A stretch of DNA of 64,000 bases from Frigoriglobus tundricola (GCF_013128195.2 NZ_CP053452.2:5022001-5086000); one strand, 5' to 3'; counted from the first letter of the stretch, positions 1-9,687 are shown. Numbers and translations: made by a program. Notes: generated by a model from the sequence alone, not told the origin.

Positions 1-1022
1 ACCCGAAGGCCAAAGTCGATCCGAAGGCCAAGGACGACGGGGCGCCGAAGTTTACCCTGAAGGTCACGACTGCGAACATCCGCCTCGGCGCCCACATCTC
101 CGGCCCGAAAGTCGGCCCCGACGACCTCAAGGGCAAGGTCGTGGTCGTGGACTTCTGGGGCGTCAACTGTGCCCCGTGCCTGGCGGCCATGCCCGGCACC
201 GCCGCCCTCAACGCTGAACTCGCCGACTTCGGCCTGGTCGTCCTCGGCTCGCACGCGCAGACGGCCCCGGCCGAACAGGTGAAGGCCGTCGCCGCCTCCC
301 GCGGGGCCAACTTCTCGATCACCGACAACACCCGCGTCGATGGCGGGAACGATTTTCAGGGCATCCCGCACGTGATGGTCTTCGACCACACCGGGGCCTG
401 CGTCTACCGCGGCGACCCGCGGACGGCCGAGACCAGGGCGCGGCTGGCGGTCGGTGAAATGCTCGTCGCCAACGCCGGGCGGGAGAAGTTCGCCGCCCCG
501 GTTGCTGGCATCGTCGCCGACCTGAAGAAGGGACAGCCCCCGGCGCTACTGCTGCCGCGGGTCGTCGCGGCGCAAACCGGGGCCAAGGAGCCCGCCGCCG
601 ACGCGAAGGCGCTACTCGCGTCGATGACCGCCCTGGGGCAGGCGAAGCTCGAACGCGCGCAGGAGAAGGCCGGCGCCGATCCGGTGGAAGCGTTCCTGTT
701 GGTCGAGAAACTGCCCGCGGCGTACAAGGGAACGCCGCTCGCGAAGGACGCGGCGGCGCTGGTCGCGAAGCTGAAGAAGGACAAGGCGGTCGCGGCCGAA
801 CTGGCGGCCCGCCCGGCGCTGGAAGTGGTGCGGCAGTTCGACGCCCAATTGTCGGCCCGACCCGGTTCGGACGTGGCGTCGGCAGCGGAGTTCCAGAAGG
901 GGAACGCGGACCTGCTCAAGCAATTGAAGGCGAAGGTGGCCCAGATGAAGAAGACCTGGCCCGATGCGAAGGCGACCGGCGAGGCGGTCGCGATCGCGGA
1001 GAGGTACGCAGCGGCGCCGTGA
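1..1022 (+). CDS. TlpA/thioredoxin-like disulfide protein, 5' end outside window
   Basis: The frame is open from position 3, so the N-terminus lies upstream. A thioredoxin-fold segment is visible: a hydrophobic strand leads into DFWGVNCAPC, with the two active-site cysteines (CxxC, here C-A-P-C) at codons 168 and 177. About 65 residues later GIPHVMVFD carries the cis-proline loop. The last ~180 residues are Ala/Lys-rich and probably helical, an extension beyond the fold. The family usually exchanges thiols or disulfides in an extracytoplasmic compartment; the anchor or signal that would show this is not in view. Fold confident, substrate unknown. Confidence 0.8.
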   Translation, partial: PKAKVDPKAKDDGAPKFTLKVTTANIRLGAHISGPKVGPDDLKGKVVVVDFWGVNCAPCLAAMPGTAALNAELADFGLVVLGSHAQTAPAEQVKAVAASRGANFSITDNTRVDGGNDFQGIPHVMVFDHTGACVYRGDPRTAETRARLAVGEMLVANAGREKFAAPVAGIVADLKKGQPPALLLPRVVAAQTGAKEPAADAKALLASMTALGQAKLERAQEKAGADPVEAFLLVEKLPAAYKGTPLAKDAAALVAKLKKDKAVAAELAARPALEVVRQFDAQLSARPGSDVASAAEFQKGNADLLKQLKAKVAQMKKTWPDAKATGEAVAIAERYAAAP

Positions 1023-1067
1023 CGATCCCACATCTCGCTCGAACGCCGCTGCCGAGAAGCTGTTGAG

Positions 1068-2921
1068 CTACTTTCGGTCTTCTGGACTCTTGAGAACCGG
1101 AGCCGAGAGGTCCGGCGCCAGCGGCACCGGGCCGAGCGCCGGGACGGCGATCCGGACACCCGAACCGGCCGACACGCGGTAGTCCTTGATTTCGACGTTG
1201 TGTTCCGCCGTGCCGTGATCCACGAATGCCGGGACGGCCGAAACCGGTTTTGGCGCGGGCGGGACCACCGGAACCGGCTTCGGCGCGGGCAACTCCGGCG
1301 CGGACGCTTTCTTCTCGCCGCGGATCACGTGCGGCGTGAGAACCCAGAGGACTTCGTGGGCCACGGATTCGCTGCGAATCACGACCGTCCCGGCGTCCGG
1401 GACGACCACGGTCGTCTGAAACGTGTGGCAGTTGAATGAGGGAACAGCCTCGGCGTGCTTGTCAGCGGGGTACAGTTGCACCGGTGCCCCGATCTCCACG
1501 TTCTCGGCTTCGATTCGGAGTAGAAGCTGCCCACTCGCCCCGATCTTCGGAGTGACCCGGACTTTGGCACCGATGTCGATCATCTGGGCGGTTTCGAATT
1601 CGACTACAGCATTGCTGGTAATCGGCGACTTCTCGGATTCCTTTTTGCCTTTCAGACTCACCACCTTACCCGTTCCGACTGGCACCGACTGGCCGACATG
1701 GACCGATCCGGTCTGGCCCTCCGCAACGTGGAGTTGGGGACGGCAGACGACTTCCTTCCCCGGCTCCGCACGCAAGAGCGCAGAGAACATCCGCACTTCG
1801 CGCTGGCTCAGGAACCATGTGTTCGAGGACTCCTCTTCCGTCAGCCCGGAGCGCCTGCAGAACCCTCGGGGCACGTGAACACACATCGCGTCGATGAGAA
1901 CGGTTGTCGTCGGAGAGGGCGTGTTCAGGTGCGCGCCTTTCAGTATCGCCTGTAACCGGGCTTCGTCCTTTTGCCAGTCGATCTCCCGATCCACTACCAC
2001 TACTGCCGGCACCACAGGCGGTGTCATCGGTTCGGGTTGTGTAACGGGGACCGGTCCCGCGCTCGCGGGGACCGGCGGCGCCGGCGGGCCGTCGCCCGCG
2101 AGCCCCACGCCCAAGCCGACCAGCCCGACGATGACCGCCGCCGTCAGGTGCATGAGCTTTCGTGCAATCATAATCGTCGCAACTCCCTTTGCGAGGACGA
2201 CCGGAGCGGAACCGGCCACGGCCGTTCCCCCGGTCAGAAAATCGAACACCGCCGCCACCGTTCGCCGTGCCAGATCGTGTGGAACGGCTGCGGATACTGA
2301 TCCGACTCCGGTCACCACCGCCGCCGCGACCGCCGGAACCACGCCGCGGCGCTCCAACCGGGCGCGAAGTACCTGTTTGGCGCGTTCGAGTCGGCGGCGC
2401 AGCGTGCGCGCATCGCGGCCCAGTTCGACCGCCGCCTGCTCCTGTGTCCGGCCCTGAAGAAGGCACAGAACAACCGGATCACGGAGCGAATCGGGCAGCC
2501 GGGTCAGCTCCTCGTCCAGCACCCGGAACTGGTCGGTGAGCCCACCGGGCGCCTCCGCGCACTCGGTCGCGCGTGATTCGGCCGCTGCCGTTTCGTGCCG
2601 CGTGCGCCGGCGCGCCGACCGGCGCATCTGTCGGGCCACCCGACCGGCAACACCGACCAACCAGCCGCCGACCGAACCCGCGGCGCGGGCGGCCGCCCAC
2701 CGCGTCGCGAGAACGAGAAACACGGCCTGGAACGCGTCTTCGGCCGCGTCCGCGCCGACGAGCCGGCAACAGACCCGGTACACCACCGGCCCGTGTCGAC
2801 GGACGAGTTCGGCGAACGCCTCCTCGTCGCGCCGGTCCGCGAACCGGGTGAGCAGTTCACCGTCGGTCGCCGGCGGAACTGAGCCCGTAGCGTGTCGGAA
2901 AAGTGAGAGCAGTGCCGCCAT
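1068..2921 (-). CDS. ECF sigma factor fused through a membrane segment to a secretin-like domain
   Basis: 617 residues. Residues ~20-190 are a sigma-70 ECF factor: region 2 includes EDAFQAVFLVLATRW, and region 4 has LPDSLRDPVVLCLLQGRTQ followed by a helix-turn-helix. One hydrophobic segment at ~258-276 and a Pro-rich linker follow. Residues ~390-533 look like the beta-domain of type II/III secretins (HVAEGQTGSVHVGQSVPV, an IDIGAKVRVTPKI strand, a closing VLWVLTPHVI). I read it as a membrane-anchored sigma factor with an extracytoplasmic domain. The ATG at 2921 was chosen over an upstream in-frame ATG at 3113 because that extension would cross the divergent gene's start and carries no sigma homology. 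It is divergent from the next ECF gene. Confidence 0.8.
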   Translation of the reverse strand: MAALLSLFRHATGSVPPATDGELLTRFADRRDEEAFAELVRRHGPVVYRVCCRLVGADAAEDAFQAVFLVLATRWAAARAAGSVGGWLVGVAGRVARQMRRSARRRTRHETAAAESRATECAEAPGGLTDQFRVLDEELTRLPDSLRDPVVLCLLQGRTQEQAAVELGRDARTLRRRLERAKQVLRARLERRGVVPAVAAAVVTGVGSVSAAVPHDLARRTVAAVFDFLTGGTAVAGSAPVVLAKGVATIMIARKLMHLTAAVIVGLVGLGVGLAGDGPPAPPVPASAGPVPVTQPEPMTPPVVPAVVVVDREIDWQKDEARLQAILKGAHLNTPSPTTTVLIDAMCVHVPRGFCRRSGLTEEESSNTWFLSQREVRMFSALLRAEPGKEVVCRPQLHVAEGQTGSVHVGQSVPVGTGKVVSLKGKKESEKSPITSNAVVEFETAQMIDIGAKVRVTPKIGASGQLLLRIEAENVEIGAPVQLYPADKHAEAVPSFNCHTFQTTVVVPDAGTVVIRSESVAHEVLWVLTPHVIRGEKKASAPELPAPKPVPVVPPAPKPVSAVPAFVDHGTAEHNVEIKDYRVSAGSGVRIAVPALGPVPLAPDLSAPVLKSPEDRK

Positions 2922-2950
2922 CCGTGGCCTTTGGGGTTCGAGGTGCCATC

Positions 2951-2999
2951 GGAAGAATAATGTCCGCTCGCGGCGCGAAGCGGACAAGTTTTTTCTTCC
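2951..2999. promoter_or_regulatory. imperfect palindrome between two divergent ECF sigma genes
   Basis: The inner arms GTCCGCT (2962-2968) and AGCGGAC (2979-2985) are perfect complements. Outer arms GGAAGA (2951-2956) and TCTTCC (2994-2999) add a second stem. It lies in the 138-bp gap between the starts at 2921 and 3060, so it could be an operator or a leader hairpin serving either gene. No promoter boxes can be assigned with confidence. Confidence 0.35.
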
Positions 3000-3059
3000 G
3001 CCTCGGCACGAACTCTGACACTTTTGGTCCGGGAGGGAACTATCTCTCGGAGGTTGGTA

Positions 3060-4970
3060 ATGAGCTTCGAAGTGAAAACAGACCTGAGCCGTTCCCTCCG
3101 TCGTCTCACCCACGAAATGGCAGCGGAATCGTTACGCGACCTGACGGACCAGCAACTCGTCGAACGAGCCCTCACGGGTTGCGAGGAGGCGGTGTTCCAG
3201 ACCATCGTGCGCCGCCACGGCGCAATGGTGTTCGGAGTCTGTTGGCGCGTGCTGCGGCACGCGCACGATGCCGAAGACGCGTTCCAGGCGACGTTCCTGG
3301 TTCTCGCACGCAATCTGCGCGCGGTGCGCCGGCGCGCGTCCCTGGCGAGTTGGCTGCACGGCGTGGCGCGGCGGATCGCGCTCAAGGCCCAGACCCGTAC
3401 CGGAGTGCGCCGCCGCCACGAGCGCCGGGCCGCGGCGCCCGAAGCGGCGCCACTCGAAGACGGCGCCAAGCAGGAATCGCTCGCGGCCCTGGATGCCGAG
3501 TTGGCCCAACTCCCCGAGAGATGGCGGCTGCCGATCGTCCTGTGCTACTTGCAGGGACGGACCCAGGATGAAGCGGCGGGCCACCTGGGCGTGAGCAAAA
3601 CCACACTCCGCACCCGGCTGGCCGAAGCGCGGCGGGCGCTCGCCGACCGGCTGACCCGACGCGGCGTGGTCTGGTCCGCCGCGCTGTTCGAGGTTCTGCT
3701 ATCGGATTGTGCCGCTACGGCGGCACCCGGCCTGTTCGCCGCGACGGCGGAAGCGGCGGCCGGAATTCTTGCCGGGAAGCCGTTGATTGCAACCGCTTCG
3801 GCGGACGTCGTAGCCCTCACACAAGGAGCGTTGAACGCCATGATGCCGAGCGCACTGAAGAAGGTGGCGGGGCTCCTGTTCGTGACCGGCGTTGTTGCGT
3901 TCGGCGCCGCGGTGCCGGCGCACGACCGCGCGGCACCGCCGCTGGCCCCCGACGACGGGCCGCCCGTTGTCACCGGAGGCGCGAGGGACGCGGCCGGTTT
4001 CATCCCGAACCGGTCCCGACGACTCTTCACTGTTACTGCTCCGGTTCCCAAGGATATCGCCCTGCCGAAGATGTTCCTGGTCCAGAACCCGAGTCTGACC
4101 TATCTCGATGCGGCGGGAAAGGAGAAGCCCTTCGATCCCTGGACGACACCCGATAAGCTCTGGCCGACGAGCGGGCGACTTTCACCCGACGGGCGTTGGG
4201 TGGCAGCCGTCGAAATCGACGCTGCGGGAGGCAAGTGGGATCTGGTCATTCGGTCGCGAACGGGAACGGGGGAGCCGATGAGCATTCCTCTGGTCTTCAG
4301 ACATATCGGATCCAGTGGTTCGCCCATATGGTCCCCCGACAGTGGGAGGGTGCTGATTTGGGAGCAGGGCATCGGCAAGGGTGGGGTGCGTGAGTGCGCC
4401 TATCGCGTATGCGATCGGGCTGCAAAGACGCTCACAAAGGTGGCACTTCCGAACGGGTGCAACGTCACCGACTGGTCGAGCGACGGGAAGCGGTTCCTGG
4501 CCGACGTCCGGCCCACGGACTCCACGGTGCGTGTGGCCTGGCTCAGTGCCGACGGCACCGGAAAGCCCGAATACGTGAGCCCCGATGGAGAACACGGATA
4601 CGGCGCTCGGCTGTCGCCGGACGGCAAGCACGTGCTCTATCAAGCTGCCCCGGTGCCCGAGAAGCCGACCGAGCGGACGAAAACGAGGCTCTATGTCATG
4701 AATCTGACGACGGGGAAACGCACAGCAGTGGACGAACCGGGAGAAACACACGGTCACTGTTGGTCGCCGGACGGGTCGCGGGTCGCGTACACCTGGCAGC
4801 GCACCCTGGACAAGCCGGCGGAGGTTGCCGAGCGGGAAACGCTACTGATCACCTGCGCCCCGGACGGCCGCGACCGGACGACGGTTACCCGCAAAAAGAC
4901 CGAGATCCCCGAGAACGGTTCGGGGCGGTCGGGGGTCGTGTATTTCTTCTGGGTGTCCGACTGGCGCTGA
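3060..4970 (+). CDS. ECF sigma factor with C-terminal TolB/WD40-like propeller
   Basis: 636 residues, start ATG 3060 preceded by GGAGG. Residues ~25-200 are an ECF sigma factor (region 2 with DAEDAFQATFLVLARNLR, region 4 with LPERWRLPIVLCYLQGRTQ and a helix-turn-helix). A hydrophobic segment at ~267-286 follows, then a beta-propeller with repeated SPDG-type blades (SPDGRWVAAV, SPDSGRVLIW, SPDGKHVLYQ, SPDGSRVAYTW). This architecture is common in Gemmata-type planctomycetes; the propeller is presumed to sense or bind something outside the membrane. The C-terminal DWR looks natural. A decayed transposase lies immediately downstream on the other strand, so an altered 3' end cannot be excluded. 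Confidence 0.85.
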   Translation: MSFEVKTDLSRSLRRLTHEMAAESLRDLTDQQLVERALTGCEEAVFQTIVRRHGAMVFGVCWRVLRHAHDAEDAFQATFLVLARNLRAVRRRASLASWLHGVARRIALKAQTRTGVRRRHERRAAAPEAAPLEDGAKQESLAALDAELAQLPERWRLPIVLCYLQGRTQDEAAGHLGVSKTTLRTRLAEARRALADRLTRRGVVWSAALFEVLLSDCAATAAPGLFAATAEAAAGILAGKPLIATASADVVALTQGALNAMMPSALKKVAGLLFVTGVVAFGAAVPAHDRAAPPLAPDDGPPVVTGGARDAAGFIPNRSRRLFTVTAPVPKDIALPKMFLVQNPSLTYLDAAGKEKPFDPWTTPDKLWPTSGRLSPDGRWVAAVEIDAAGGKWDLVIRSRTGTGEPMSIPLVFRHIGSSGSPIWSPDSGRVLIWEQGIGKGGVRECAYRVCDRAAKTLTKVALPNGCNVTDWSSDGKRFLADVRPTDSTVRVAWLSADGTGKPEYVSPDGEHGYGARLSPDGKHVLYQAAPVPEKPTERTKTRLYVMNLTTGKRTAVDEPGETHGHCWSPDGSRVAYTWQRTLDKPAEVAERETLLITCAPDGRDRTTVTRKKTEIPENGSGRSGVVYFFWVSDWR

Positions 4971-4991
4971 CGCCGGGCCGCGACGCGGGCG

Positions 4992-5937
4992 GCCGGGGTG
5001 AAGCCCGCCGCCCACCCCTTGGGCTCGGCTACCAAGACCACCCGGATCGCGCCCCCGGCCGGGCGCCACGTGGCCTCGAACGTCTTGTACCGCTTCTCGA
5101 CCGCGCTCCCGTACAGGGTGAACGTGCCGGTGAGCCAACCGCCCTTCTGGCCCGCCCGCTTGGCCAACGAGAGCCGCGGGGCCCCGTACACCCGCGGGCG
5201 CCCGCGCCGCTTCGGCTCCGGCTCGGGCACCGAGCACAGGGCCGCGTCCTTGCGGAGCCGACTCACCACCGTCACCCCGAGCTTCCGCAGGGGCTTGAGG
5301 ACGGGAGCTTTGGCGTACGCCCCGTCGGCCACCACCCACACCGGCTTCGCCCACAACTGGAGCCACCCGTGCGCCCACCGCACCCGCGCCACGGCCATCT
5401 CCAACTTGGTCGCGAACGCGGGTCGGTGCTTGGCCGCGATCGCTCCGAGGTTCTTCTGGCGGATGTACAACCGGGCCAACCGGGGCAGGGCCACGACCCC
5501 GCCCAGCGGGTGCGGCCCAGCAACCCGAGGACCACCCACACGTGCCCGTACACGAACGGGCTCCCGGCCGGCCCCGGTGTCGGGTGGTGATGCACCCCGG
5601 CCCCTTGCACCTGGGGTCCGTACCGCTCCGTCGGAGTGTCGTCGAGGGCCCGGACCAACCGGGACGTGTCCGCCACCAACGGCTTGAGGAGTTCCAGCAG
5701 CAGGGGCGCGGCGGCGCCCTCGGTGCGGCGGCCGACGGCCGCCGCCGTGGCGGAGCACCGGCGGTACGGGTTCGACCGCCCGGCGGCCCGAATCCAACGT
5801 CTGAGCGTCTGACGCCGGCTCGCCAGGATCAGGCCCCGGAACAGGGCCGCGAGCCGGCGCCCGGACCGCGGGTCGAGGGCTTTCGCGAGCACGGAAAACC
5901 ACGGGCATCGAGGGGCCGGGGTGTGCGACGACGGCAT
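4992..5937 (-). pseudogene. decayed DDE transposase (IS4/IS701-like), frameshifted and C-terminally truncated
   Basis: Two frames together encode the first two-thirds of a DDE transposase. The N-terminal part (MPSSHTPAP..., a second ATG is at 5979) has the first Asp in RALDDTPTERYGP. After a one-base break near 5505-5535 the other frame carries the second Asp in VVADGAYAK and continues to FTLYGSAVEKRYKTF. Similarity stops near 5003, before the conserved Glu. Beyond that the frame only reads antisense to the sigma gene. The element is therefore dead. No terminal inverted repeats or target duplication could be located. Confidence 0.75.
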
Positions 5938-5979
5938 GGCCGTGTCTGCTCGGGTGGGGAGGTCGTGTGGTAACGCCAT

Positions 5980-6301
5980 CCTCCCGGACGGACCGGCACG
6001 CGTCTACTCCCCACACGACCGCTCGCACCGCCGGCTTATAACTTCGCGGAAAGTACAGGGCGTCTGAAAAGCGTCCAAAACCCAACGGTGGGATAGCGAG
6101 TTGGATCTTCCTTCAGAAGTGATCTACTGCGGCCACCAACCGAAATGATGTCCCCAATACGCCCCGTAACCCCAAACGGGCAACTTCCCCGCTCGCCCGG
6201 TCGTACCCGCCGGGAAACTCGCCTCGACACACCAATTTCAAGTGCTATACCCGCGGGCATCGGCGGCTTCGGGGGAAGCCGTACCACGAGGGGAAACCGT
6301 C
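5980..6301. other. intergenic region upstream of a lipoprotein gene
   Basis: About 320 bases with no credible coding frame. It should contain the outer end of the transposase remnant and the promoter of the downstream lipoprotein. No inverted repeat or clear -35/-10 pair was found. Confidence 0.4.
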
Positions 6302-6823
6302 ATGACACGTGGGATCGCGTTCGCGTTATTGGGCGCGCTGGCATTCGCGGGCGGGTGCGCGTCGCCGGCCCGGATCGTGAGCTTCAACCCCGCCGACGGG
6401 TCGGGCGTCGTCGCGGTGCCGGACAGCAGCAACAGCTTCCCGTTCTATTACAAAGACAAGGCCAGCGCGCTGATCCAGGACAAGGTGGGACCGAACTTCA
6501 TCCTCGGCCCCGCGACAGAAGTCGCAACGACGCAGGGCAAACCTGAAACCGACGCACAACAGTCCCAGAACCGAAACAACCCGAACATGCCGGGTGACAA
6601 GCCGAAGAGCGCCACCGAGTGCCAGTACAGCTTCAGGCGGGGACCGGCGCCGGTCGGCAGCGCGCTCACCAGCACCGGTGTCACGTCCGGGGTGACCACG
6701 ACCGGCATGACCACGGCCGGTGGCGCGGGGCAACTGCCGCCCGGCGTGGTCCCGAGCGTGCTACCGGCGGGCGGCGTGCAGCCCGTCAGCGGAACGCCGC
6801 AGCGCGGCTCGAACAACTGGTAA
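6302..6823 (+). CDS. hypothetical lipoprotein
   Basis: 173 residues. The ATG at 6302 is preceded by GAGGGG; an upstream in-frame ATG (6242) adds only non-hydrophobic residues. The N-terminus is a lipoprotein signal peptide ending in LAFAGGC, with Cys19 as the predicted acylation site. The rest has no recognised domain: a short central region with Lys/Asp, then a Gly/Thr/Val-rich low-complexity tail. Expected location is membrane-anchored and extracytoplasmic. Function unknown. Confidence 0.7.
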   Translation: MTRGIAFALLGALAFAGGCASPARIVSFNPADGSGVVAVPDSSNSFPFYYKDKASALIQDKVGPNFILGPATEVATTQGKPETDAQQSQNRNNPNMPGDKPKSATECQYSFRRGPAPVGSALTSTGVTSGVTTTGMTTAGGAGQLPPGVVPSVLPAGGVQPVSGTPQRGSNNW

Positions 6824-6830
6824 CGGCGCG

Positions 6831-6938
6831 AGCTGTTGGCTGTTAGCTGTCGGCCAGATCAGTCGGTGCGGAGCCCGGCTTCACATGCTCCGAGCCTGTT
6901 CCGTTCGGCTAACAGCTAGTCGCCAATAGCTAACAGCT
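6831..6938. repeat. imperfect inverted repeat with GCTAACAGCT core
   Basis: The left arm (6831-6854) and part of the right arm (about 6922-6937) match over 16 bases with two differences. The right side also repeats GCTAACAGCT twice. It fills the gap between the lipoprotein gene and galT and could act as a weak hairpin or be a dispersed repeat relic. Confidence 0.45.
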
Positions 6939-6966
6939 TGCATCTGATCGCCCCGCCGCGATTCGC

Positions 6967-8022
6967 ATGAACGACGAACCCGAACTCCGCCGCGACCCGG
7001 TCACCGGCCGGTGGGCGCTGGTCGCCCCGGAGCGGGCGCGGCGCCCGATCGCCCTGTCGGGCCACGAGCCGCACGGCCTCACGAACGGCGAGCGGACCCC
7101 GTGCCCCTTCTGCGCCGGGCAGGAACACGATACCCCCAACGAGGTGTTTGCGTACCGCGCCCCCGGCACCACCCCGAACGGACCGGGATGGCAGCTCCGC
7201 ATCGTACCCAACAAGTTCCCCGCCGTGCGGCAGCCGGTCCCGGCCTCCCGGCCGGATGAATCGGGTGCGGGAGAAATGGAACTCTTCACCTCGGCCCCCG
7301 CAACCGGGTCCGCCGAAGTGCTGATCGACTGCCCCGAACACGTTGATAACCCCACCCGATTGTCCGACGAGCAGTTCGGTGCCGTGTTCCGCGCGTACCG
7401 CGAGCGAATGGCGGCACTCGCGGCCGACCCGCGGCTGGCCCACGTCGCGGTGTTCAAGAACGTCGGCGCGGAGGCGGGCGCCTCGCTCGGCCACACGCAC
7501 TCGCAACTCATCGCCACGCCGGTCGTGCCCGCACTCGTCCGCACGGAATGGGACTGCGCGGCGGCGCACCACGCGCGGACCGGGCGGTGCGTGTTCTGCG
7601 ACATCGTGGAACGGGAACTCGCGGACGGCAGGCGGGTCGTCGCGCGGTCGGCGCATTTCGTCGCCGTGACCGCGTTCGCGCCGCGGTTCGCCTATGAAAC
7701 GTGGGTGCTACCGGTTCACCACGAAGCGCGGTACGAGGCGATCACGGACGCCGCGACACAGGACCTCGCGGTCCTGCTCAAGCGGGTGCTGCGCGCCCTG
7801 GACGTGGTGCAGCACACGCCGGCCTACAACTGGTTCCTGCACACCAGCCCGCTCCGCGCGGGCGCCCCGCCGCACTACCACTGGCACCTGGAAATCCTGC
7901 CGCGCACGGCCCGGCCCGCCGGGCTGGAGTGGGGCTTCGGCTGTCACATTACTACGGCCGCTCCGGAGCGTGCGGCATCGGAGCTACGGGCAGCGGAAGC
8001 GGAGCCGGAGCGTCAGGGATGA
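6967..8022 (+). CDS. galT: galactose-1-phosphate uridylyltransferase
   Basis: 351 residues, close to the bacterial GalT length. It moves UMP between UDP-glucose and galactose-1-phosphate in the Leloir pathway. Visible features: N-terminal RRDPVTGRWALVAPER, a zinc-type CPFC near residue 46, the active-site region FKNVGAEAGASLGHTHSQL with the HxH pair of the HIT superfamily, a second CxxC (CVFCDI), and a C-terminal HYHWHLEILPR. The last ~24 codons overlap a convergent gene by 71 bases. No strong ribosome site is visible before the ATG. Some planctomycete homologues act on other sugar-1-phosphates. Confidence 0.9.
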   Translation: MNDEPELRRDPVTGRWALVAPERARRPIALSGHEPHGLTNGERTPCPFCAGQEHDTPNEVFAYRAPGTTPNGPGWQLRIVPNKFPAVRQPVPASRPDESGAGEMELFTSAPATGSAEVLIDCPEHVDNPTRLSDEQFGAVFRAYRERMAALAADPRLAHVAVFKNVGAEAGASLGHTHSQLIATPVVPALVRTEWDCAAAHHARTGRCVFCDIVERELADGRRVVARSAHFVAVTAFAPRFAYETWVLPVHHEARYEAITDAATQDLAVLLKRVLRALDVVQHTPAYNWFLHTSPLRAGAPPHYHWHLEILPRTARPAGLEWGFGCHITTAAPERAASELRAAEAEPERQG

Positions 8023-8764
8023 TCGGAACCAATCTGCGGGGACTGGCGCCGCGGGGCACTGGCGATGGGCCGAACGACGGGGGTAAAGGCGGGACGGGCG
8101 GTGGGGTAAACGTCTGCGGCAGGGTTGGGGCTGAAGGGGAATTGTGATCGGGTACCCGATAGGGGGGCGGCACGACGGACCCGGCTTCGGGCTCGCGGTC
8201 CTGGCGGAGGCGCTCGCGTGCTTGCTGCAACCGGGCACGCAACCGGTCGATCTTCTCCTCGGTCTTCGGGCTGAAGCCCTTCGACTCGGAGAGGCTCTTC
8301 AGTTCTTTGCGAATCAGTTCCAATTCCACGCGGGTGAGTTCGTCGTCCAGGTCCCCGACAATTGCAGACGCCCGGCCCTGCTTCTCCTGTCGTTTGCTGA
8401 CGGACCTCACGACGACGCGGATTTCGGGGACCAGATCCTAGTGCTTCTGCGGGCGTACCGAACCGTCTTTAAAACAGAAGCGCGTTGCAAACAAGAATTC
8501 ACCGGCCTTGGAAGCGTGGAACATGAATAGGTTCTGGTCGCGCGGAATGTGACCTGATTTCGACCACGTCGAGCCGCCGTTGTCCGAAGACCACAACTCG
8601 ATCCCGACGACCTCCGGTGGTAGAGCATTGATCTTGCAAGGGATGCCGAATCGGGCACCCGGAGCGGGGTACGTCGGAACCGCGTCCCTCGGGACCGGTG
8701 AAACGGGAACGGGTTCGCCCGCCCCGACCGCGAGGGCGACGGCGATCACGAACGTCGAAATCAT
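7952..8764 (-). pseudogene. secreted hypothetical protein interrupted by an in-frame TAG
   Basis: From ATG 8764 the frame encodes a signal peptide (MISTFVIAVALAVGAG), then a compact domain with ELWSSDNGGSTWSKSGHI and GEFLFATRFCFKDGSV. It then meets TAG at 8438-8440. The same frame continues at once with DLVPEIRVVV, a natural continuation, into a charged coiled-coil-like segment (KTEEKIDRLRARLQQAR) and a Pro-rich tail ending at 7952. Without the TAG the product would have 270 residues. A GTG at 8410 could restart the second half. Either a recent nonsense mutation, a sequence error, or read-through. Function unknown. The 3' end overlaps galT convergently. Confidence 0.65.
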
Positions 8765-8963
8765 ACGGCTGCCTCCGTGCGAACGTGCTGACGGGCGACG
8801 GTTATACTTCGTTTCGCGTGGCGCGGTCAACACCGGCGCCGGGGCCGCGTTGCCGCCGGGCGGGCCAGCGGTAGGCTGAGAGCGAACACGCGGCCCACCC
8901 GCACGGGCGCGGTCGCCAGGTTACCACTCACCACCCGCGCGGGCGGGGTTCGCGGGACGCGTC

Positions 8964-9575
8964 ATGCGCATCGGCATCTTCGGCGGCACGTTCGACCCGG
9001 TCCACATGGGGCACCTGATCCTGGCCGAGCAGTGCCGCGCGCAGGCGCACCTGGACGAAGTGTGGTTCGTGCCGAGCCACATCCCGCCGCACAAGGCCGA
9101 CAAGGGCGTGACGCGGTTCGAGCAGCGCTGCGACATGCTCGAACTCGCCACCGCCGGGCACCCCGCGTTCCGCATCGACCGCATCGAGAAGGACCTCGAC
9201 CCGCCGAGTTACACGGCCCGCACGCTCGAACACCTGCACACCCGCCACCCCGGCAACGAGTTCGCGCTGCTGATGGGTTCGGACTGCCTGCCGGACCTGC
9301 CGGGCTGGTACGAACCGCGTCTCGTGCTCGAACGCGCGAGTTTGATCGTCGTGCCGCGGCCCGGCGTGATGCTGTGGACCGCGGAGCGGTTGGCGGCGGC
9401 GCTGGGCGTGGACCCGTCCGCGGTGCGGATGAGGTTCGTGGCGTGCCCGATGATCGAGATCGCCAGCCGCGAGCTGCGCCGCGCGGTTACGGACGGCATG
9501 AGCGTCCGGTACATGGTCCCGCGCGCGGTCGAGGAGTACGTCCGCGAGCGCAAGCTCTACACCGCGGGGTCGTGA
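8964..9575 (+). CDS. nadD: nicotinate-nucleotide adenylyltransferase
   Basis: 203 residues, normal for NadD. It adenylates nicotinate mononucleotide to deamido-NAD in NAD biosynthesis. The nucleotidyltransferase signature GGTFDPVHMGH is at residues 7-17 (GxFxPxHxGH). PSHIPPHK (dinucleotide-binding loop) follows, and the C-terminal ISSR-type motif is read here as IASRELRRAV. The start is fixed by the motif, which begins within seven residues of the ATG. purM follows after 112 bases on the same strand. Confidence 0.93.
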   Translation: MRIGIFGGTFDPVHMGHLILAEQCRAQAHLDEVWFVPSHIPPHKADKGVTRFEQRCDMLELATAGHPAFRIDRIEKDLDPPSYTARTLEHLHTRHPGNEFALLMGSDCLPDLPGWYEPRLVLERASLIVVPRPGVMLWTAERLAAALGVDPSAVRMRFVACPMIEIASRELRRAVTDGMSVRYMVPRAVEEYVRERKLYTAGS

Positions 9576-9687
9576 CGCGCCCGCCGCGCCGGGCGCCGCG
9601 TGTCGGCGGCGACATGCGGCCCTTTCCGCCGGCACTTCTAAGAAGAGAAGGGAGAAACTGGCGCCTGCGAGCGGGAGAGGGGCTGAG

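Noticed and set aside
4754..4991. Continuation of the transposase frame into the sigma gene
   Set aside because: Beyond about 5003 it only reads the complement of the sigma-propeller gene and resembles no transposase.
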